Assembly (NCBI GenBank): GCA_964602655.1 | Contig: CAZRSF010000007.1 | Coordinates: forward strand, 1 to 64,000 | DNA length: 64,000 bases | Origin: Moduliflexus sp964602655 | GTDB lineage: Bacteria; Moduliflexota; Moduliflexia; Moduliflexales; Moduliflexaceae | Direction of reading: 5' to 3' | Shown here: positions 59,285-64,000 of the stretch, one piece after another | Position numbering within the stretch: position 1 is the first letter of the stretch | How the letters are laid out: each line of letters begins with the position of its first letter | Made by a program: the position numbers and the translations under genes | The notes under the pieces: generated by a model | Told to the model about the DNA's origin: nothing | Database searches by the model: none | Seen by the model: the letters and a program-made list of their open reading frames with translations, nothing else

Positions 59285-60559
59285 ATGGAACAAGAAAAGA
59301 CGCCTCCCCCGCTCCCTCTAACGTTTCGCCAGTTTTTGCGCCATTGGTTCGTTCGTTATAACCCGCTCTATTTTTTTAGCGCGCTCTGCATGTTGACTGG
59401 TGTTTTTCTGATTTCTCCCGGTTCGAAACAAGAAGGCTGGCAATTTTGGGAAACCGTTTTAACCGCAGTGATTGAACTGTACGAAATTCTGTTGATCGCG
59501 GGGGCTGGCTTACTATTCCGTTATGCCAAACAATATCGCGCCGCAGCGATTTTAGGGATACTGTCAGCGATCTTCCTGTTCGACACAACGTTTCAGACCG
59601 AGGTGATTGCGACGTTTGATCGGAATGCGGGCATCGTGGTCGCCATTTGTTGGATTTTATTGGCGGCGATCAAATTGGGCGCGATTCGTTGGGCGTTTCG
59701 ATTGGATGAACGTCTTTCTGTTTGTGCCATTCCATTTCTCGGCGCAGCGGGAATCGCGATTTTCCCGCACCTGCTTAGTCGCTTGAACGATGTGAAAAGT
59801 CAGATGCATCTTGTCGCAATGTGGTACGGAATCGCACTGGTGGCGTACGCATTCTACCAACGCCAAGCGTTGCAAAATCTTACGTCATCCGAAGAGGCTG
59901 GCATGGTAGAAACCGCGTTCGAACGGATTAGTCGCGCTGTCTGGAATATCTGGGCTGGGCTTTATCTGTATCACCTTATTGCTTGGGTTTATACGTTTGA
60001 CATCTATATTTCGAATCCAGTCCTTTATTGCGCTCCGATTCTTTGGCTGTTCGCATTGCTCTTTTCTCGCGAACAAGAAATCTGGGCTGCCGCTATTGGC
60101 ACGTTTTGTATTGTATTATTTACACCCTCGCTCGTTGCGCCGACAGCGCTATTTTTGGGGATTGCGCTTGTGATACAAGCCCGACGCAAACAGTATCCGC
60201 GACTCTACATCGGTGCGATTCTCGCCGGATATTTCGCGATATGGACACTTGGATGGAAAGCCTGGCCGATTCCACCCATAAGTATTTGGCTGACGGTGTT
60301 CGCCATCGTCGCATTGGCCGGCCTGTCCTGGCGCTTTCGGATGCCGTCGGCGCTCTTGCCTTTGCTGGCAGGCGTTTATCCGCTTATTACTCATTTGCCG
60401 TCGTTTACCATACGTCAATGGGGAATCGTCTTGATTGCATTAGCGTTTCTCAGCTTGATCGGCGGGGTACTGATTAACTGGCAACTGCGTCGAACGAATG
60501 GCGATACGAACAATGAACGCCGCGAAGAAAAATCTGGTTCGACCGATGACATCTCGTAA
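59285..60559 (+). CDS. Polytopic membrane protein of unknown function
   Basis: 424 aa with about 11-12 TM helices (first PLYFFSALCMLTGVFLI). AGGAG lies 7 nt before the ATG. The N-terminus is Pro-rich (MEQEKTPPPLPLTFRQFLRH) and cytoplasmic; the C-terminal tail is charged (RRTNGDTNNERREEKSGSTD). No transporter or enzyme motif recognised. Diverges from the double-vWA gene. Confidence 0.55.
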   Translation: MEQEKTPPPLPLTFRQFLRHWFVRYNPLYFFSALCMLTGVFLISPGSKQEGWQFWETVLTAVIELYEILLIAGAGLLFRYAKQYRAAAILGILSAIFLFDTTFQTEVIATFDRNAGIVVAICWILLAAIKLGAIRWAFRLDERLSVCAIPFLGAAGIAIFPHLLSRLNDVKSQMHLVAMWYGIALVAYAFYQRQALQNLTSSEEAGMVETAFERISRAVWNIWAGLYLYHLIAWVYTFDIYISNPVLYCAPILWLFALLFSREQEIWAAAIGTFCIVLFTPSLVAPTALFLGIALVIQARRKQYPRLYIGAILAGYFAIWTLGWKAWPIPPISIWLTVFAIVALAGLSWRFRMPSALLPLLAGVYPLITHLPSFTIRQWGIVLIALAFLSLIGGVLINWQLRRTNGDTNNERREEKSGSTDDIS

Positions 60560-60580
60560 ATCAATTCCGTACATTCAGTG

Positions 60581-60700
60581 TAATACCGATTGTGGTCGAA
60601 TGGATCATAAATCGTAGGGCGAAACTGTTGTTTCGCCCTTGTCGAAAAGCAGTTTCGACGTACAACGCGAATATGATCTTTTTAAAGGCAATTGGTGTAA
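60581..60700. repeat. Interspersed palindromic repeat (GAAACTGTTGTTTCG family), copy 4, most complete
   Basis: 120 bp, bounded by TAATACCGATTG and CAATTGGTGTAA (near-inverted ends). The interior has AGGGCGAAACTGTTGTTTCG and GTCGAAAAGCAGTTTCGAC. It separates the membrane protein from kdsA (convergent). Confidence 0.6.
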
Positions 60701-60709
60701 TTTGTGGCT

Positions 60710-61546
60710 TTATTTGTGGACAAGCGCAAAGATGTCTTTACATACGTTCAGCAAGTCGAATGCCGCTTCCGGCGTAATCATGTTTGGCCCGTCGCAGGGC
60801 GCGTGATCAGGGTCAGGATGCACTTCGAGAAACAGGCCGCTCGCTCCGGCAGCCACCGCCGCCCGCGCTAACGTTGCCACGAATTGCCGTTCGCCGGAAG
60901 ACGACGTGCCTGCGCCGCCAGGAAGTTGGACGCTGTGCGTGGCGTCGAAGATCACCGGGTAGCCAAAGCCCTGCACAATCGGAATCGCCCGCATATCAGA
61001 CACGAGGTTGCCATAGCCGAAACTCGCGCCCCGTTCCGTGATGACAACCTGATCGTTGCCGCTCGTGATGACCTTTTGAGCGCAATTTTTCATATCGCTC
61101 GGCGCGAGAAACTGCCCTTTTTTGATATTGACGATTTTGCCGGTTTGCGCTGCCGCGACAAGCAGATCGGTTTGGCGGCACAAAAACGCCGGAATTTGCA
61201 GCATATCCGCCACTTCCGCAACCGGCGCGGCCTCGTCTGGCGTGTGAATATCGGTCACAATCGGCACGTCGAATTGACGCCGAATTTCGTCTAAAATCCG
61301 CAAGCCCCGCTCAAAGCCGATGCCGCGATAGGACGATAACGAACTGCGATTGGCTTTGTCGAATGAAGATTTATAAATAAACGGTAAGCCTAATTGCGCT
61401 GTAATTTCTTTCAGATGTTCGGCGGTCGTGAAATTGACGGCAGGATCGTCCTCGATGACGCAGGGGCCGGCGATGACGACAAGCTGGTCGCCGCCGATAC
61501 TGAAGTCGCGCAATGACACGCGATGAAGTTGAGTGATCTGTTCCAT
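60710..61546 (-). CDS. kdsA: 3-deoxy-D-manno-octulosonate 8-phosphate synthase, metal-dependent class
   Basis: 278 aa from the ATG at 61546. TIM-barrel motifs: LVVIAGPCVIEDD (the Cys that binds metal in the metal-dependent class; metal-independent enzymes have Asn), PFIYKSSFDKANRSS, IVTDIHTPDEA, IPAFLCRQTDLL, VNIKKGQFLAP, PVIFDATHSVQLPGG, and the CDGPNMI C-terminal segment typical of that class. Condenses arabinose-5-phosphate with PEP to Kdo-8-phosphate for LPS, consistent with lptD. A longer frame to 61615 has no support. Confidence 0.92.
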   Translation of the reverse strand: MEQITQLHRVSLRDFSIGGDQLVVIAGPCVIEDDPAVNFTTAEHLKEITAQLGLPFIYKSSFDKANRSSLSSYRGIGFERGLRILDEIRRQFDVPIVTDIHTPDEAAPVAEVADMLQIPAFLCRQTDLLVAAAQTGKIVNIKKGQFLAPSDMKNCAQKVITSGNDQVVITERGASFGYGNLVSDMRAIPIVQGFGYPVIFDATHSVQLPGGAGTSSSGERQFVATLARAAVAAGASGLFLEVHPDPDHAPCDGPNMITPEAAFDLLNVCKDIFALVHK

Positions 61547-61563
61547 AGTCCTAAGTAGTGCCA

Positions 61564-61610
61564 GGAGTGCCAACGCTTGCTTTGGCGGCCAAAGCAAGCG
61601 TTGGCACTCC
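61564..61610. repeat. 22-bp perfect inverted repeat between the activase gene and kdsA
   Basis: Arms 61564-61585 (starting GGAGTGCCAACGC) and 61589-61610 are exact reverse complements around a 3-nt loop CGG. It may terminate the activase gene or be an interspersed hairpin; no clear T-run on either side. Confidence 0.65.
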
Positions 61611-61626
61611 ATCATTGATTTTGAAA

Positions 61627-63453
61627 TTATCCGGGAAAGCGCATCTGTTCGGCGAACATCGTCTGGAACCGCGTATCGTTCGTCAAGGCGAGATGTTCGG
61701 TTCGCCGGGCGATCACATCGGCTTCATCTTTGGCTGCACGGGAAAGCAAAGCCAGTTGCGCCCCTAAACCGGCGGCGTTCCCGACTGACCGAATCCGTTC
61801 GCGGGGCACATCAGGAATCAGGCCGATCCGCGTGGCGCTGTCAATATCAATATAATTGCCGAACGCGCCCGCTAACAAGATTTCCGCGATGTCGTCCTGC
61901 TCGATTCCCATGCGCTGCATCAGCATCGCGATGCCCGTCGCAATCGCGCCTTTGGCAAGTTGCAATTCGCGAACGTCCTGCTGTGTAATAACAATCGGCT
62001 CGCCGGATTCGGTCTGATGGGCGTCCATCAATACGAACGAACGCTTGCCGTCGCCAACTCGCAGCCGCGTCCGCAACGCGAACGGCACGCCCTTTTTCTC
62101 CGCATCTTCCGGCGTCAACAGGCGTCCGCTGCTATTGATCAGCCCGGCATCCAACATCTGCGCAATCGCGTCAACAAGGCCAGAGCCGCAAATTCCCTGC
62201 GCCGGACATTCGCCGAGCACATGACACTGCACGTCGCCGTCAATTGCCACGCGGTCTATCGCGCCAGCCGCGCCGCGCATCCCATGCGTGATCTGCGCTC
62301 CTTCGAAGGCCGTGCCAGCCGCCGCAGAACAGGCGAGCAAGCTCTCTTTCGAGCCAAGCACGATTTCTCCGTTCGTGCCGATGTCAATGGCTAATGTGAT
62401 GTGATCGTTCGCATGCAGCGCCGTCGCCAACACCACGCCGACCGTATCAGCGCCGACGAATCCGGCAATCAGCGGCAGCATCACCACCCGCGCCTGCGGA
62501 AAAATATGCAGCCCAAACTCTTTCGCCGTTAAGACGATCTGGTCGCGAATCGCCGGAAGATACGGCGCTCTGCCTAAATGCACCGGCGAGATATGCAGCA
62601 GCAGATGATGCATGACGGTATTGCCGACGATAGTGACTTCATAAATCTGCTGCGCGTCAATCCCGGCCTGCTCGCAGACCTCTTCGATAATCGTATTCAG
62701 CGTTTTCAGAATGTGTTCATGAAGTTTCTGCAAACTGGCGCGATCTTGCTGCGCGAAGGTAATGCGCGACATCAGATCGCCGCCATAGACGGTCTGAGCG
62801 TTCAAGGCCGACGCCACCGCGATTTCCTGGCCGGTATGCAGATTGAGCAAATACCCCACGACTGTCGTCGTGCCGACATCAAACGCCAGCCCGTACATCT
62901 GTTCGCATGTATAGCCCGGTTCGATGCCGATCACGGTATTTTTCCAGCAGACGACCGTCATTTCGCGACGATGCTCGAATAGCACGGATGGCAGATGCCG
63001 CAATGCCGCAAGATCAATGTCCGCTGCCGCGAGATGTTCGCGCACATCCTCGAAATCAGAACTTTGATGTTCTTCAATTCTCTGCGGCAGAATGAGAAAC
63101 TGCTTGCTGACATCAGGCGCTAAAACCACTTCTTCGCGTTCGGTATGCGAGAGGATGCGGTGCAATTGCTCAGAAATCGGCGGAATGACGCGCACCACGC
63201 CGTCAGTGAGCGCTCTGGTTTTGCAGGCAAGACGATACCTCTGCCGCAAGCGTTTTTCTCCCAGCACGCGGAAATCTTCGTCGGTCGGCGGCGTAAACTC
63301 GCCGCGAATCAGTTGAATGCGGCAACTGTTGCAGCGGCCTTTGCCGCCGCAGGTCGCGACAATCTCCACGCCGCCTTGATGAGCGCATTCTAACACCGTT
63401 TGCGTCGGCTGAATCTCAATCGTTTTTTCTTCGGGCTGAAAGGTGATGTTCAT
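61627..63453 (-). CDS. RACo/RamA-type corrinoid-activating ATPase (DUF4445, 2Fe-2S)
   Basis: 608 aa. The N-terminal 2Fe-2S ferredoxin domain has CGGKGRCNSC and a later LAC that supplies the fourth Cys. The ASKHA-type ATPase follows: YGLAFDVGTTTVVGYLLNLH (phosphate 1), NAQTVYGGDLMSRI, EVTIVGNTVMHHLLL, ITLAIDIGTNGEIVLG, CSAAAGTAFEGAQI, ILLAGAFGNYIDIDSA. Such proteins use ATP to reduce inactive Co(II) corrinoid proteins to Co(I). The gene beside it encodes a homocysteine methyltransferase domain, so the client is probably its corrinoid partner. Confidence 0.88.
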   Translation of the reverse strand: MNITFQPEEKTIEIQPTQTVLECAHQGGVEIVATCGGKGRCNSCRIQLIRGEFTPPTDEDFRVLGEKRLRQRYRLACKTRALTDGVVRVIPPISEQLHRILSHTEREEVVLAPDVSKQFLILPQRIEEHQSSDFEDVREHLAAADIDLAALRHLPSVLFEHRREMTVVCWKNTVIGIEPGYTCEQMYGLAFDVGTTTVVGYLLNLHTGQEIAVASALNAQTVYGGDLMSRITFAQQDRASLQKLHEHILKTLNTIIEEVCEQAGIDAQQIYEVTIVGNTVMHHLLLHISPVHLGRAPYLPAIRDQIVLTAKEFGLHIFPQARVVMLPLIAGFVGADTVGVVLATALHANDHITLAIDIGTNGEIVLGSKESLLACSAAAGTAFEGAQITHGMRGAAGAIDRVAIDGDVQCHVLGECPAQGICGSGLVDAIAQMLDAGLINSSGRLLTPEDAEKKGVPFALRTRLRVGDGKRSFVLMDAHQTESGEPIVITQQDVRELQLAKGAIATGIAMLMQRMGIEQDDIAEILLAGAFGNYIDIDSATRIGLIPDVPRERIRSVGNAAGLGAQLALLSRAAKDEADVIARRTEHLALTNDTRFQTMFAEQMRFPG

Positions 63454-63477
63454 CGCAGATTTGGGAATGAGACGTTC

Positions 63478-63576
63478 CAGGGGTTGAAACCCCAGTCTTT
63501 ATTCCGTTGCCGCTTCGCGGCAAGCCTCGCCCTGAAAGGGCGTTGGCATAAAGACAGGGGTTCCAACCCCTGAGAA
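63478..63576. repeat. Palindromic repeat with CAGGGGTTGAAACCCC ends
   Basis: About 63478-63505 faces 63547-63574 (CCAGGGGTTGAAACCCC and AGGGGTTCCAACCCCT, with AGTCTTTAT and ATAAAGAC inside). Inner hairpins are GCCGCTTCGCGGC and GCCCTGAAAGGGC. Related to the element at 35826-35945. Confidence 0.6.
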
Positions 63577-63586
63577 ATTCGCCGGG

Positions 63587-64000
63587 TTATGCTCCTTTGA
63601 CCATCGTGGCGATGGCTCGAAGGTAGTCGGGATTCGTGCCGCAGCAGCCGCCGATAATGCGCACATCAAGATCAAGCAGCGGTTTCATCAGATCAGCCAT
63701 CTCTGACGGTGTCATGGTATAGACATTTTTGCCATCGCGCAGTTCAGGAAGCCCGGCGTTCGGCTGCGCGATCAGGTAGCCATTCGTCACGGAGCGCATC
63801 GCCTGAAGCACGCCGACGGTCAGTTCCGGTCCCGCGCCGCAATTCGTGCCGACAACATCCGCGCCGGCCTGCTGCAATGCTTCGACCGCCTGTTCCGGCG
63901 ATGTGCCCATCATGGTGCGGTAGCCTTTCTTTTTTTGCTCGAAGGTCATCGTCGCCACCACTGGCAGCGAGGTATTTTCTTTGACCGCTTTCACCGCAAT
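63587..64000 (-). CDS. Homocysteine S-methyltransferase domain protein (C-terminal part; 5' end outside the window)
   Basis: 137 codons plus stop are visible; the frame is open to the window edge, and the internal GTG at 63994 is not a credible start. PVVATMTFEQKKKGYRTMMG, GADVVGTNCGAGPELTVGVL (first Zn Cys) and IIGGCCGTNPDYLRAIA (paired Zn Cys) are the conserved blocks of the MetH homocysteine-binding domain. The protein stops right after this domain, so no B12-binding domain follows; it is probably a stand-alone methyltransferase subunit using a separate corrinoid protein. The adjacent RACo-type activase supports that. Confidence 0.82.
   Translation of the reverse strand: MAVKAVKENTSLPVVATMTFEQKKKGYRTMMGTSPEQAVEALQQAGADVVGTNCGAGPELTVGVLQAMRSVTNGYLIAQPNAGLPELRDGKNVYTMTPSEMADLMKPLLDLDVRIIGGCCGTNPDYLRAIATMVKGA

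Noticed and set aside
59254..59361. Continuation of the PD-(D/E)XK-like fragment into the next gene
   Set aside because: The membrane protein gene at 59285 has a good ribosome site and hydrophobic coding sequence in another frame, so the overlap is a chance continuation.
1..64000. tRNA, rRNA or known riboswitch in the intergenic regions
   Set aside because: Reading the spacers on both strands showed no cloverleaf with TTCGAnTC-type arms in context, no rRNA segments and no recognisable riboswitch core; hairpins present are repeats or terminators. A covariance-model search would be needed to exclude weak candidates.

Overview
The window comes from a Gram-negative, most likely anaerobic bacterium. 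Lipopolysaccharide export and Kdo synthesis genes (lptD, kdsA) indicate an outer membrane. A superoxide reductase next to a rubredoxin, a corrinoid activase and many Fe-S or metal enzymes suggest an anaerobe. Heme is made by the C5 route (hemA-hemL). Two 10-base N runs show that this is a draft scaffold. Interspersed palindromic repeats are unusually abundant. The repeat load, the PEP-CTERM protein and the wealth of sensory genes resemble the filamentous KSB3/Modulibacterota group, but that placement is only a guess.

Layout. 0-8.2 kb (+): two chemosensory units, each a periplasmic binding protein gene (one unit has two tandem copies) followed by a methyl-accepting chemoreceptor. 8.2-19.8 kb (-): an envelope cluster with a PA14-SGNH hydrolase, a DUF1638 protein, a large GT-C-like membrane protein, a GT4 glycosyltransferase, a coiled-coil methyltransferase, lptD and a SPOR-domain protein. 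20-25.6 kb (+): a PAS/GAF histidine kinase and an RNA ligase RtcB interrupted by a 512-residue intein. 25.6-35.8 kb (+): an accessory surface island with three paralogous seven-TM/LuxR-type regulators, each followed by a lipoprotein gene, plus a PEP-CTERM Ntn-hydrolase, an S41 peptidase lipoprotein and a frameshifted ferredoxin. 36-39.6 kb (-): a PIN/DUF2281 toxin-antitoxin pair, a kinase-RapZ fusion and murA. 39.9-43.4 kb (+): a hybrid histidine kinase overlapping a receiver/pseudo-kinase. 43.6-48.8 kb (+): hemA, hemL and a PA14-GT-C protein. 48.8-53.5 kb (-): nfo, an M42 peptidase, superoxide reductase, rubredoxin, a FlgT-like protein and a flavin-binding split-barrel protein. 53.9-64 kb: a second M42 peptidase, a V4R-like sensor, a cNMP-binding protein, a double-vWA protein, a polytopic membrane protein, kdsA, a RACo-type activase and a homocysteine methyltransferase fragment.

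The most interesting system is the 25.6-33.2 kb island. Each seven-TM LuxR gene is followed by a lipoprotein gene whose promoter reads TTGACG-N17-TATnnT/TACTAT. Each promoter carries two 24-bp direct-repeat sites; the downstream site runs into the -35 hexamer, and the pair is spaced 37 bp (27 bp in one module). Each regulator gene is itself preceded, 13-15 nt before its ATG, by a terminator-like hairpin and T-rich tract instead of a Shine-Dalgarno sequence. This looks like a family of self-contained one-component membrane receptor/lipoprotein modules that have duplicated and diverged.

Other points: MurA has Asp in place of the catalytic-loop Cys (predicted fosfomycin insensitivity) beside a sugar-kinase/RapZ fusion; one chemoreceptor has lost near-invariant hairpin-tip residues; one histidine kinase lacks its phospho-accepting His; and the RtcB intein splits the protein exactly before its metal-binding Cys and ends in Ser-Asn.
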